From Hortaea werneckii (taxonomy: Eukaryota > Ascomycota > Dothideomycetes > Mycosphaerellales > Teratosphaeriaceae): DNA of 64,000 nucleotides. The notes beneath the pieces are model-generated. The model did not search any database. It was given only the letters and a program-made list of their open reading frames with translations, and was not told where the DNA came from. Made by a program: the position numbers and the translations under genes. This document shows positions 1 to 10,400 of this stretch, in pieces (the first letter of the stretch is position 1; every line of letters starts with the position of its first letter). The stretch covers positions 310,001-374,000 of the forward strand of contig JBAOKB010000074.1 in assembly GCA_037044905.1 (NCBI GenBank), read 5' to 3'.

Positions 1-2
1 CA

Positions 3-590
3 CCGCACGTGCTGATTACCTCGATACGATTACCACCGACAAGCAGCAATACTCCGACAGCTGCAGACGAAGATCTGAGTACTTCAGCGAAATTGTCCAT
101 TATTGGGAGCACGGCAACAAGTGATATGCAGCCCCGACTCTTCAGGATTACAGTGCCCGTGTTGCCAATCTTTTTCTCAGGCACAGGAGACATGTTTGCA
201 TCCCTCATGGTTTCCCGATTAAGACAAGCTGCGACAGAGGCCGGCGTTGCGCACAATGCCCACTGGCAAAGTCCAGATGACGTTGCTGGACCTGACCTTC
301 CGCTTGCCAAAGCAGCTGAGAAAGTCCTTGCTAGTATGCATGCTGTGCTCGTGGATACGGAGAAACACTACAACGAATACATGGGCTCGTTTGAGCGCAG
401 ACGGAAGAGCGTGCAGCTTAATGAAGGCACGGGCGCCGAAGCGAGTGAGGAGCAGGAAACCCTAAAGCATTTGCAGCTTACCCGTGCTGCTGAGGTGCGA
501 GTCGTACGGAATGCTTGCGCGCTACGAGAGCCGCCTGATACTGGTGCGTTCAAGGCTAGGGAAGTGGCGGTGGAAGGCGGAGACGAGTGA
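3..590 (+). CDS. BUD16: Pyridoxal kinase, C-terminal part (5' end outside window)
   Basis: The reading frame is already open at the window edge, so this is the C-terminal ~196 codons of a longer gene. Pyridoxal kinase phosphorylates vitamin B6 vitamers with ATP in the cytosol to make PLP. What shows it is the segment reading VLITSIRL near the edge (the end of the Rossmann-like core of the PfkB/ribokinase fold) and FSGTGDMFASLMVSRL around position 170-220. The GTGD motif there is the phosphate-binding turn that carries the catalytic Asp of the family. It is followed by a helix-rich tail typical of fungal BUD16 proteins (Ala/Glu-rich, then ELQLTRA-like and VRNACALREPP). The stop TGA is at 588-590. 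The first ATG visible in frame is internal and is not a start. No break is seen. Confidence 0.85.
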   Translation, partial: PHVLITSIRLPPTSSNTPTAADEDLSTSAKLSIIGSTATSDMQPRLFRITVPVLPIFFSGTGDMFASLMVSRLRQAATEAGVAHNAHWQSPDDVAGPDLPLAKAAEKVLASMHAVLVDTEKHYNEYMGSFERRRKSVQLNEGTGAEASEEQETLKHLQLTRAAEVRVVRNACALREPPDTGAFKAREVAVEGGDE

Positions 591-1031
591 GGGTCGGCGA
601 AAAGGATTAGGTCAAAGTGAGTGTATGGGGTGCGAATAAAGTACCCTGCGGTCTGCAGATTTCATAGGTTGATAGATTCGAATAGGCGAAGACAGCATGC
701 CCGACATTTTGAAGTTGCTGTTCAGAACTCCAGATGGAAGGTTTGCCCAGACGAAGGCGTTCACTTGCTGTTGTCATGTGCTTCAAGCTTGAGACTGCTT
801 TACATATTTTCTTTGCTATCGCGGGTGCGGACACTATACCCAAGAAGAGCGTTGTATCTGCCAGTAGCACTCGACGAGTTTCTGAGCCGTTTCTACTTTG
901 CACGATATTAAATCTGTAGCAAACCCGCAGGCTTGGACAGTGCCGGTCTATTGCGCTATCTATCACAAGGTAAATGGAAGCTTTAAGGTTCAGGCTGACC
1001 TCGCTTACGCCTCATCATTCACGTACAAGGC
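591..1031. other. Intergenic, no gene seen
   Basis: About 440 bp between the pyridoxal kinase stop and the next open frame. Short frames on both strands (up to 119 codons) have no recognisable domain or biased composition. It probably holds the 3' UTR of the kinase gene and the promoter of the F-box-like gene. Confidence 0.5.
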
Positions 1032-1892
1032 TTGATGTTTCACCGGTCCCGCACTTGCATCTTCAACCTCAGCCATTCTGGTAGAGCTCATTCAACATCG
1101 CGCTCTGACGACACTTTGGCCAGTTGCTTGACAGAACACCAATCTAAAGACATCATGGGTCGGCAGGGGGCTGAACCGCACACGAGCAAGGACATCATGT
1201 CTGCTGGTGCTCAAAAGCAGCAAACGAGCACATTCAATTTCTTCAATCTCCCTCGCGAATTGAGGGACAGTATTTACGATGAATCCCTCATCTTCAAGCG
1301 CAAATTCGAGGATCAATCCGGTGTTCGCCTTCGGGGCCGACGGCTTGTTCAGATCCATCTACTGCTCATCAACCGCCAATTCCGGGATGAATATCTGGAA
1401 CGGGCAGAGAAGAAGACCTGCCTCGTCATCGTCGACCGCGATCGTTATCACGGGGAACCCCTCAAGCTCCCCGCAATCATGAAGTACACACGCCAGCTGG
1501 AGCTTCACCTTGCGCTGGCCTGCGATGTTCCCGACCACATCATCAGTAGGTGCAAAGTCACACAGGAAGTGCGCATGCATCGGAAATGGATCGGCAACCT
1601 GTGCGATCAGATGAAGCACTTGGAATCCGTGAAGATCAACGTGCTGATTGATGCCCATGAGCACGTTGCCGAGTGCGAGAGGCATATCCTCAAAGAGGAG
1701 TACCGCTTCACGAGTTTGGAAAACCTGACATGTCTGGAGATCTTTCACTGCGATTACTATGTGGGCCACAAGGGCACTACTTGCGCATGGAATTTCTCGA
1801 GGCCTAGAAAGGTGGTCATGCGGTGGTCGGCAGAGAGGGGTGAGCTGGAAAGGGTGAAGCAGATAGAAGGAGCTTCTGCGTCTGGCCGCTGA
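1032..1892 (+). CDS. F-box-like fungal protein of unknown function
   Basis: Single-exon frame of up to 286 codons. The recognisable part begins with FNFFNLPRELRDSIYDESL, the short F-box-like/2EXR-type helix pair (leucine-proline-x-glutamate-L/I-R-x-x-I-Y) that opens many lineage-specific fungal proteins. It is followed by an IHLLLINRQFRDEYLE helix, also usual in that group. The rest (KYTRQLELHLALAC, LESVKINVLIDAH, LENLTCLEIFHCDYY) has the beta-helix rhythm seen C-terminal to such motifs. The start is uncertain: in-frame ATGs lie at 1032, 1155 and 1197. The last sits only nine codons before the conserved part and is as likely as the first. A short duplication (SKDIM twice) lies between the second and third ATGs. 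A role as a Skp1 adaptor is family inference only; F-box-like proteins of this type are mostly uncharacterised. Confidence 0.6.
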   Translation: MMFHRSRTCIFNLSHSGRAHSTSRSDDTLASCLTEHQSKDIMGRQGAEPHTSKDIMSAGAQKQQTSTFNFFNLPRELRDSIYDESLIFKRKFEDQSGVRLRGRRLVQIHLLLINRQFRDEYLERAEKKTCLVIVDRDRYHGEPLKLPAIMKYTRQLELHLALACDVPDHIISRCKVTQEVRMHRKWIGNLCDQMKHLESVKINVLIDAHEHVAECERHILKEEYRFTSLENLTCLEIFHCDYYVGHKGTTCAWNFSRPRKVVMRWSAERGELERVKQIEGASASGR

Positions 1893-2451
1893 CATACCGT
1901 TGGCTTGTCAGTACAGAGTAGCACAGCTCGCTACCAATGTCCAGAATGAAGGGCCTTAAGGTCACTTCGACGAGCTTAATGATTGTATTTGAAGGAGACT
2001 GGGGGAAATGTAGCTTATACAGTCCGAACTCGCGGTAGGCATCTTCCGACTAGCAATACCGCTCTGTATTCGTAACTCTCGTCAGCCTTGTTGCATCTCT
2101 GCGCTACTGTCTTGCACACTCGGTGTAGCAATGGGATGCGTTCAATTTTTGCAATTTTTATAGGAAGTCTCTACTGTACCGACATTGCTAGAAAGCGTGC
2201 TATAAAGAGGCGTGCCGCGGTTGTAATAAACGAATAGACCGACCAGCAATGCCTGTATTCTTAGTAGTATTTCGTGTATTTGTGAGCCGGTCCCATTGGC
2301 CACGAAGATTGTACCTTGAGAGTAATTCATGATCAGCACGGCCCAGCGCGGTACGCGACGACGCGTCGATTTCGCGTTGCCGAATGGCGCAGGTGATGTC
2401 TTCATGCGCAACTCCATCGCCGCATCGCAAAACATAGGCAAATAGAGCGGG
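1893..2451. other. Intergenic, no gene seen
   Basis: About 560 bp holding the 3' flank of the F-box-like gene and the OGG1 promoter. The reverse-strand frames that overlap the OGG1 start are antisense shadows without recognisable motifs. Confidence 0.5.
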
Positions 2452-3687
2452 ATGGGCGCTCTCAATCTAGCTGAGTGGCAGAAGCTGCCCATGTCACTCA
2501 CCGAACTCTGCATCAACACCACCCTCCGCTGCGGCCAATCCTTCCGATGGCGCAAGAATGACGCCGGCGTCTGGTCCATGGCCCTTCACAATCGCATCCT
2601 CACCCTACACCAAGACACCGACTTCCTCTACTACAAGTCGCTTCCTCCATCGCCGCCACATGCCCCGCCGACGCCGCCGAATTCACATCCTCCCTCAGTC
2701 GCTCCCGCCGAGCCCCCAGATGACGATACCCTCGAATTGATCAAGCATTACTTTAACCTCACTCCGAACCTCTCGAAGCTCTACGAACAATGGTCCGCAT
2801 CCGATCCCAACTTTGCCAAGAAAGCGCCCAAGTTCACCGGCGTACGGATACTGAAGCAGGATGCCTGGGAAGCGCTTGTTGGCTTCATCTGCAGTAGCAA
2901 CAACAACATCGCCCGCATTTCGCAGATGGTCTACAAGCTCTGTGTCAACTATGGGCCGCTATTAGGCCATCTAGATGGAGAGCCATATCACGACTTCCCC
3001 ACCCCGCAGTCGCTGGCTCAGAATGGCGTCGAGACGAAATTGAGGTCTTTGGGATTTGGGTATAGGGCGAAGTACCTCTATCAGACGGCATGTATCGTTT
3101 GCGAAAAGGGTGAAGGGTGGTTAGATGCGCTACGGAATCCTGAGTCTCCTACTTTGGGTACGAAGCCGGAGCCCGCGGGAGAGTGGAAGCCGGAGGGTAG
3201 GGATGGTTACCGTGAAGCACACGAGGCGTTACTTTCTCTGCAAGGCGTGGGACCGAAGGTGGCAGACTGCGTATGTCTCATGGGTCTGGGGTGGGGTGAA
3301 GCGGTGCCAGTGGACACGCACGTCTGGCAGATCGCACAGCGGGACTACAAGTTCGGTCGCGGGAAGCATTCGTCACTTACGAAACAGACCTATGATGCTG
3401 TCGGCGCGAAGTTCCGGTCTCTTTGGGGACAAGAAGCCGGTTGGGCGCATAGCGTGCTGTTCACTGCTGACCTCCGGGCCTTCAGCGAACGGCTTATCGC
3501 CAAGAAGGAGGAGCAGAAGGAGGATGTGGAGGTAAAGACAGAGGCAGGTGCTGAGGTCGAGGAGGATGTGACTAAAGTTGACAAGGTCCTCGAGCGGGGA
3601 GTTAAACGTGAACCTGAAGAGGAGGAAAAGAAGATTGTTGAGGTCGAGGAGAAGGTCGTACGTCGGACGAAAAGGCGGAGAACGTGA
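2452..3687 (+). CDS. OGG1: 8-oxoguanine DNA glycosylase/AP lyase
   Basis: Intronless, 411 residues. OGG1 removes 8-oxoG opposite C in nuclear and mitochondrial DNA and nicks the abasic site. The N-terminal OGG_N domain (residues ~10-170) contains LRCGQSFRWRK, and its interior has the NNNIARI segment (Asn triad) used for DNA contact. The helix-hairpin-helix reads LQGVGPKVADCVCLM at ~263-277, with Lys269 as the Schiff-base nucleophile. VPVDTHVW at ~285-292 supplies the catalytic Asp288 (equivalent to human Lys249/Asp268). A Pro-rich insertion at ~64-90 (SLPPSPPHAPPTPP...) interrupts the N-domain. The C-terminal tail (~350-411) is Glu/Lys/Val-rich and ends in a basic RRTKRRRT stretch that could serve as a nuclear signal. 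No break or missing residue is seen. The start fits the family N terminus. Confidence 0.95.
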   Translation: MGALNLAEWQKLPMSLTELCINTTLRCGQSFRWRKNDAGVWSMALHNRILTLHQDTDFLYYKSLPPSPPHAPPTPPNSHPPSVAPAEPPDDDTLELIKHYFNLTPNLSKLYEQWSASDPNFAKKAPKFTGVRILKQDAWEALVGFICSSNNNIARISQMVYKLCVNYGPLLGHLDGEPYHDFPTPQSLAQNGVETKLRSLGFGYRAKYLYQTACIVCEKGEGWLDALRNPESPTLGTKPEPAGEWKPEGRDGYREAHEALLSLQGVGPKVADCVCLMGLGWGEAVPVDTHVWQIAQRDYKFGRGKHSSLTKQTYDAVGAKFRSLWGQEAGWAHSVLFTADLRAFSERLIAKKEEQKEDVEVKTEAGAEVEEDVTKVDKVLERGVKREPEEEEKKIVEVEEKVVRRTKRRRT

Positions 3688-4264
3688 ACATAGCTCTATA
3701 TGCATGAAGCTGTTCACACTGGATTCCAAAGTTCAAAGTCTCGAACAATAGTACAGTGCCTTTCAGTATGCAGATGTAGGCTAACAACGCAAATCAGAAG
3801 ACGACGAGACGAATTTTGTAGTGATCACCCCTGCACCGCGACTTCCTGTTCGCATAGGCTCAATATGCAAGCCCTCTCTTACTTTCTCTGCATCTTCGAC
3901 CGTCACTTAAGCTCCTATATAGGACCCCTGGATTCCGATTTCAGCATCGTTTAAATGAGATGATGCCGCTAACGCGGTTCAATGCCGAGGCGGTTGGTTG
4001 CCATGCATTCCTGCGAGCCGCTCATGCCGCTGGCGCGCGTATGGACCTGCGCCTAACGACCCGTCTGAAAACACAAAGTATCTCCTCTGTTCGTTTTCAT
4101 GTGCGAGTGGAAGGCGCGAGAACGCCAACGACGACGGTGGACCTAGGGGCGCCAGAGCGAGCGAACCCTCTGGTGACGATAAAAGGAAAAAGACGCCTGT
4201 GGAAAGGATAACGCCCCAACAATCAGACATCAGGTGACATCCGCGCGCCTTTTCCGTCGGCGAC
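3688..4264. other. Intergenic, no gene seen
   Basis: About 580 bp between OGG1 and the start of the Apple/mucin locus. Overlapping short frames on both strands (up to 112 codons) have no recognisable features. Confidence 0.4.
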
Positions 4265-5621
4265 ATGCGGCTACGTGCGGCGGCTGTGTCAGCTGCTCTG
4301 CTTGTTGCGAGAGCCAAAGCTCAGCAGGTCATTCAGGTAAGTTCATCGCCATATCAGAAATACTCCTTAACCAACAGCTTGCCCTACGACCCTGCCATGA
4401 GATGTCGAGGTGAAGTTCCAAGCACTCTTCCGAAGGATTGCTCGGGCCCATACAGCGGTACTGGATATGTTGGCGATTTTGTAGACGCCTGCGGCATCGA
4501 CTACGCAGTCCACTGCGGCATGCACATAGACTCGGATCCCTTCGCCGTATACGAGGATGTTCCAGAGCTCTCAAAGTGTATGGAGGCATGCGACAAGTTC
4601 CCAAACTGTACCTCTGCGACTCATCTTGGAAGCCGATGTCTACTGGATGCCAATGCAAGTATGAAGGCTGTTCATGGCCATCCCGAACTTGCAGCACTGA
4701 TTAAAGGCAGCTTTAGAGGAATGCGAATGCAGACGGCACCGCCGAGCCTGGTGCGAGAATATCGCCGTCAAGCCTCGAGGACCACGGTCAACGTAAGTCT
4801 TCACCACCGAGCGCTTCGCACGGCCTAATGCTAATGATGGCAGCCTGCGGCGGCAACTGTGCGGTGTGCCCGAACTCCAATGGCCAACTGTACGAGGATG
4901 ACTATGGGGCTCTTTACATCGTACGTGATTTGGACGGAGCTCTGATAAAGCCACCTGAACTACGGCAGCAACCAAACATGTGATGCAAGCCCGCGCAGCG
5001 TTGTTCTTGAGCTCAACCTATCTACCCTTCTCAATGTCTCTAAACGCAGCTGACGGCCTGTCTAGATCAATTGCGGTGCCTACAATACGGGTACAAACTA
5101 TACAATCTTGTGGAGTAGAGATTCTGGCTGCACTACGCTACGATGCTGCATGGATTATTGCGATGGCTTCCAGGACTGCTTTGGCACAGCTCTCCTTCTG
5201 GGGTCCAACAACAGTACTGAACCCATTAACTTGATCTCGGTGAATTGAAAGAGGTGTCTAATCCCTACGGCAGATAATTGTACCTTCTTTTATCCTCCGA
5301 ACGGCACGCACTATGCAAACTCGGCATACAAAATTGCCTACCAGTACCGAGCTGCTAGTCAGCCTGTCTACATTACAACCAGAACAACGACAACAACAAC
5401 GACCACGAGAACCTCGAGCTCGCTAACAAGTACACAGACAGTTACCTACACAACCGTATCATATGCCACGGCCACGCAAACCTCCTACCTTACCCAAACA
5501 ACCACTAGCGTGGGCACATTGACCTCTACGGCGGTCAGCAGCTATTATACAACTGTAGTAAATACTGTGACTACAAGCTACGTTCAAACCACAACTCAAA
5601 ACCTGCCTGGTAAGCATCCCC

Positions 5622-5646
5622 AAAAAAAAAAAAAAAAAAAAAAAAA
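5622..5646 (+). repeat. A25 homopolymer within an intron
   Basis: An uninterrupted run of 25 adenines sits 12 bp after the donor of the 5610-5814 intron of the mucin-like gene. Its length is likely to be unstable or mis-sequenced, but it lies outside coding sequence. Confidence 0.9.
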
Positions 5647-5822
5647 GCTCAACTAGGTGCTGCCAAGGAGGCACCTGTTCTATCCAAGAACATCCCTCTC
5701 TCAGGGATTTACGAGACTTCGCCCAACAGAAATCCCTCGAGATCTCTCCTGGAGCTTCAGGATTTGGCCCACCCTGAGGGCATACAGCAGCATGGGACGG
5801 CTAACGAAGTATAGGGACCACC

Positions 5823-7455
5823 GTGACCTCGACACAGCCAGCATCTACTAATACGGCCACATTTACCCAACCTGCAAGTACCAATACAGCCACATTTACT
5901 CAGCCCGCAAGTACAAATACCGTGACTACGACTGAGCAAACGACGCTGCCGCGAGAAACGACGACCCAGCCGACTACATTAGTATCTACGTTTCGTACCA
6001 CGGCAACGTCCACTGAACGAACCACGGCGACGTCTACTGAGCGGACCACTGCTACGTCGACGGCTACGTCTACTGAACGGACAACTGCGACTTCTACGGA
6101 GCGATTGACCGGTACTACGACGGCTACATCTACGGAGAGGACCACTGCGACCTCTACGGAACGAACCACGGCCACATCTACAGAACGAAGCACTGCCACA
6201 TCTACTGAGCGGACGACCGCTACATCCACTGAGCGGACGACTGCCACATCTACTGAGCGGACGACTGCTACGTCAACAGAGAGGACGACGGCCACATCCA
6301 CCGAACGAATAACCTCCACACTCCCGGCGTCGACGACTACATTGACAACCACGGAGCGAACCACCCAAATCTCTACGCTTCCGGCGTCGACAAATACATT
6401 GACGACCACAGAGAGGACCACGCAAACCTCGACTGAGCGAACCATCCAGATATCTACGCTTCCGGCGTCGACGAATACATTAACAACTACGGAGCGGACC
6501 ACTGCCAAATCTCTACGCTTCCGGACGACTGACAAATACACGACCACGAGAGGACCACGCACACCTCGACTGAGCGAACCATCCAGATATCTACGCTTCC
6601 GGCGTCGACGAATACATTAACAACTACACATCCACCGATATCCACTAACTTCAACACAACCGGCGTCGACGAATACATTAACGACCACGGAGCGGACCAC
6701 TCAGATATCCACTCAGATCTCAACACAACCGGCGTCGACGAATACATTGACGACCACGGAGCGGACCACTCAGATATCCACTCAGATCTCGACACAACCG
6801 GCGTCGACGAACACATTGACGACCACGGAGCGGACCACTCAGATATCCACGCTTCCTGCGTCGACTAACACATTAACAACTACCCAAATAACTACGGCAA
6901 CCTCGACAGAACGATCTACAGCAACATCGACAGAGAGGACGACCGCCATATCAACCCAACAAATTACGTCCACACTTCCGGCGTCGACAAATACATTGAC
7001 GACTACGGAAAGGACGACACAAATCTCGACAGAGCGGACGACTGCCACATCTACAGAGAGGACAACGGCCACATCCACCCAACAAATCACGTCCACACTT
7101 CCGGCGTCCACAAATACATTGACGACTACGGAGAGGACCACACAAATCTCGACAGAGCGGACGACTGCCACATCCACAGAGAGGACAACGGAGATATCCA
7201 CCCAACAAATCACGTCCACACTCCCGGCGTCGACGGATACGTTAACGACCACAGAGAGGACCACTGCGACCTCAACAGAGAGGACGACAGAGCGGACCAC
7301 AGCCACATCCACAGAGAGGACAACGGAGATATCCACGCAACAAATCACGTCCACACTCCCGGCGTCGACGAACACATTAACGACCACAGAAAGGACCACT
7401 GCGACGTCAACAGAGAGGACGACAGAGCGGAGCACTGCGACTTCTACTGAAGCTG
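5823..7455 (+). repeat. Thr-rich coding minisatellite (24-bp units and 123-135-bp higher-order units)
   Basis: The coding strand repeats an eight-residue module close to TSTERTTA (24 bp), most regular at ~5999-6310. From ~6310 this merges into longer units built on LPASTNTLTTTERTTQIS. In the last third a higher-order unit beginning QQITSTLPAST recurs: its CAACAAAT marker starts at 6957, 7080, 7203 and 7338, giving spacings of 123, 123 and 135 bp. Units differ by single substitutions, mostly at third positions, so the array is not a recent perfect expansion. Around 6505-6670 two opposite indels throw one stretch out of the Thr-rich frame and then restore it. Long antisense frames across the array are a by-product of the repeat composition. 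Confidence 0.9.
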
Positions 7456-10400
7456 GTAGGCTCATGGGCTGTCCGCATTGCCAAGAAACCCAGAGATCAG
7501 GGGCTAACGATAAATAAAAGCAAGCACGATATACACCACGCTTCCCGCGTCCACAAATACCGAGACTTTTACTCAACGGACGACTGAACAGACAACCGTG
7601 ATCAGTTATCCGCCAGCGTCGACAAATACAGCCACGCAGACTGAAATTTCAACGCTTTTAACCATCCAAAATGTGACGCAGACCTTGGTATCGAACTTGC
7701 CTGGTGAGTACAACATGTCACTCAGCATGCTCTTGATCCAGAAACAGCCCCCCAAACTAGAAGCAAGCTAACAGAGAGCAGGCACGACAGTCACCACTAC
7801 ATCCATTCTGCTCAGCAGTTATCCCCTCACACAGACCGAAACAACAAGCTTACTCATAACGAGCACGTACATTTCGGTACGATGGTCCAGAGCCCTTCGA
7901 TTGAAGCTTTGCGTGCTGATCAAGGCAAATAGACATACGAGACAACTGACGTCATTACAAGCGTGCAACCAACCACCATCATATCAACTTACCCCATCAC
8001 ATATACCTCACTCCAAAACATTACGACCACCCTTTCTGGACCGACATTGACAGAAACGCAACGCTTGACTGCTACTAACAATGTGACAGCTACTAACACG
8101 CAAACAACCACGGAACAGGTACCCACGTTTATCAATCGAACGACGACTTTGGAAGGTAAGTCCATTTACCAAAACTCGGCTTTGAAGTCGAGCATCCATA
8201 TTGGGACTCCGTAGCATATAACTTTTATCGTTGATCACACATGGTGTTACTATATCTCTATTCCGGGTTTCTCGAAGTTCAGTTGGACATCTAAAGCGGA
8301 ACTCCGCAGCATAAAAGCGATTCTTCGAGCGGCAATTGTGGATATTTCGGGCTTTCTTTGGATTCTTTGGTCGACACCATACTTGATACCGAGCAGTGCT
8401 AATCTGGCATGCAGCTTCGACCATTACAAGAACAAACACTATTTTCGCACCAACCGAGACGACAACTGCACGAGATATTAGCACGCTGTCTCAGCCTCGA
8501 GAGACAACCACAGAACGGGAGACAAGCGTGGTATATGGGACAACTACTGAGCGTGATGTAAGCTATGCGGAGGGGACGACGGTGGTGGAGAGGATCTATA
8601 TCACACAAACAGTGTAAGCTTAGCAGTTGTAGCTTTGTTTCACTGAAAATGGAATCTCATTATGTACAGTTCAAGGACCAGATCATCAAGCTCAAGTTCT
8701 CCAACTTCCATGACATTCAGCGACAATTCTCCTTTCGTGGGTTCTACAAGCATCCCTGATTCCGAAACATCTTCATCCAGCTTCAACGACAGCCTTACGA
8801 CCGTATCGGTATCATCCTACTCTTCTCAGCAGTCTTTCAACTCCGAAAGCGCTTCTGGGGTGAACGACAGTATTGCCACGACACGTTCTCAGAGCGATAC
8901 TATACTAGCGTCAGACCTATCGATCACCTCGTCCTCCAGCGACGACGCCACGAGCGTATTCGTCACGGGCTCTTTCTCATTTTCTAATCCGAATTTCACT
9001 TCAACGACATTTCCTCAAACTCTAAAACTGCCATCGCCTCTGAATTACAATCTACCCAATTGGCAGCCACCAGCACAGCAGCTTCCGGGCTGCAGGACTT
9101 CACCTCTTGGAGCTCCAACATGGGATCTTCTCCCGAATCAACGGAGTCAAGTGCTAGCGAAACATCGCTAGAGCGACCGTCACTCTCTATTGCTCCAACA
9201 AGCAGCGAATCTTCTTCAGCAACTCTCACTTTCTCCACTATCTCGTCCAATCTTCCAAGTACCACTTCAAGTACAGGGCCAACGGTACAGAACCCTGATG
9301 AAGTCCAGGCAACGACTGAAACATCGTCCGAACTTTCATCCGTAGAAGGTACACCAATTTTCCTATCGACACCAACCACATCCTCAGCAACAGATTTTGA
9401 ATTTTCATCATCAACTTCATCTACTTCAGCAACATACTATACGACAAGACCCATCACAGCAATTTCTTCTTCTTCTTCTTCGACCTTCAATGTACAAAAC
9501 ACGACCACGCCATATTCGAATGACCCTCCAAACACAAACCCGCCATCTCCGACGACTCAAATCTCAAGCATTGCAGAAAGTCCAGCTCAATCTATCTCAG
9601 CCATGTCAGTATCAAGCAATACAACGAGCTTCATCCCTACGAGCACAACGCCAGAATCGTCAGCCCGAGATACGACTCTCACTTCAGCTTCCCCATTGAA
9701 TACCTCAATATTTACATCCACGGGGCTAACGGGTGACATATCGCCCTCTCCGTCATCCTTATCTTCTTTTCCACAACAGGAAAGCAGTTCCGTTGATTCA
9801 ACTACCGAGGGAGGGTCATCCTTGGCCATTACATCTCCTAGTGACTTGGTGCAAACCAACCCCAGCGACACAACTTCCGCCTTATCTTTATCTTCATCAA
9901 GGCTCCCTGGACCCAATTCGCCTCTCTCAACCACGAATTTCTTCGCTTCGACAACTCAACTTCCAACTTCCAGTTCTGCAGTCGAATTGACGTCAATCTA
10001 TCCCGCCAGTAGTGCTACGCCCCAGTCATCAGCAATTTCGACAGCTCAGAGTCCAACTTACAATCCTCAAGATGATTTGACATCAATCAGTCGTAGCGAA
10101 AGCGCTACTCCGACGCCCACGATATCAACCGAAGATTCAGCATCACAGCTTTCCGCATCGACAATGACATCCGCATTCCCAACCAGGAGCCAGAAAGTGC
10201 CAGAATCTACGACCATGCACAAATGAGTCGACGATATCAGCGTCTTCCATCAGCATTTCGACATCATCCATGCTGCCAGAAACTACATTTGTGCCCGAAT
10301 GTAATCCCGGTCAACAGTACCAGTAAGTGATCAAAGATCATCCAATACATGGCCTTCATCTAACAGCGCACAAGATACACCGAACCCTCATCTGGAAATC

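Noticed and set aside
4337..4377. Possible intron (GTAAGT...CAACAG) near the start of the Apple/mucin gene
   Set aside because: Removing 41 bp shifts the frame into a quick stop, while reading through keeps the Cys-rich pattern.
5900..7576. Long antisense open frames (220 and 245 codons, Val/Asp-rich) across the minisatellite
   Set aside because: They mirror the 24-bp repeat; the repeat unit simply lacks stops on the reverse strand. No domain, no independent start context.
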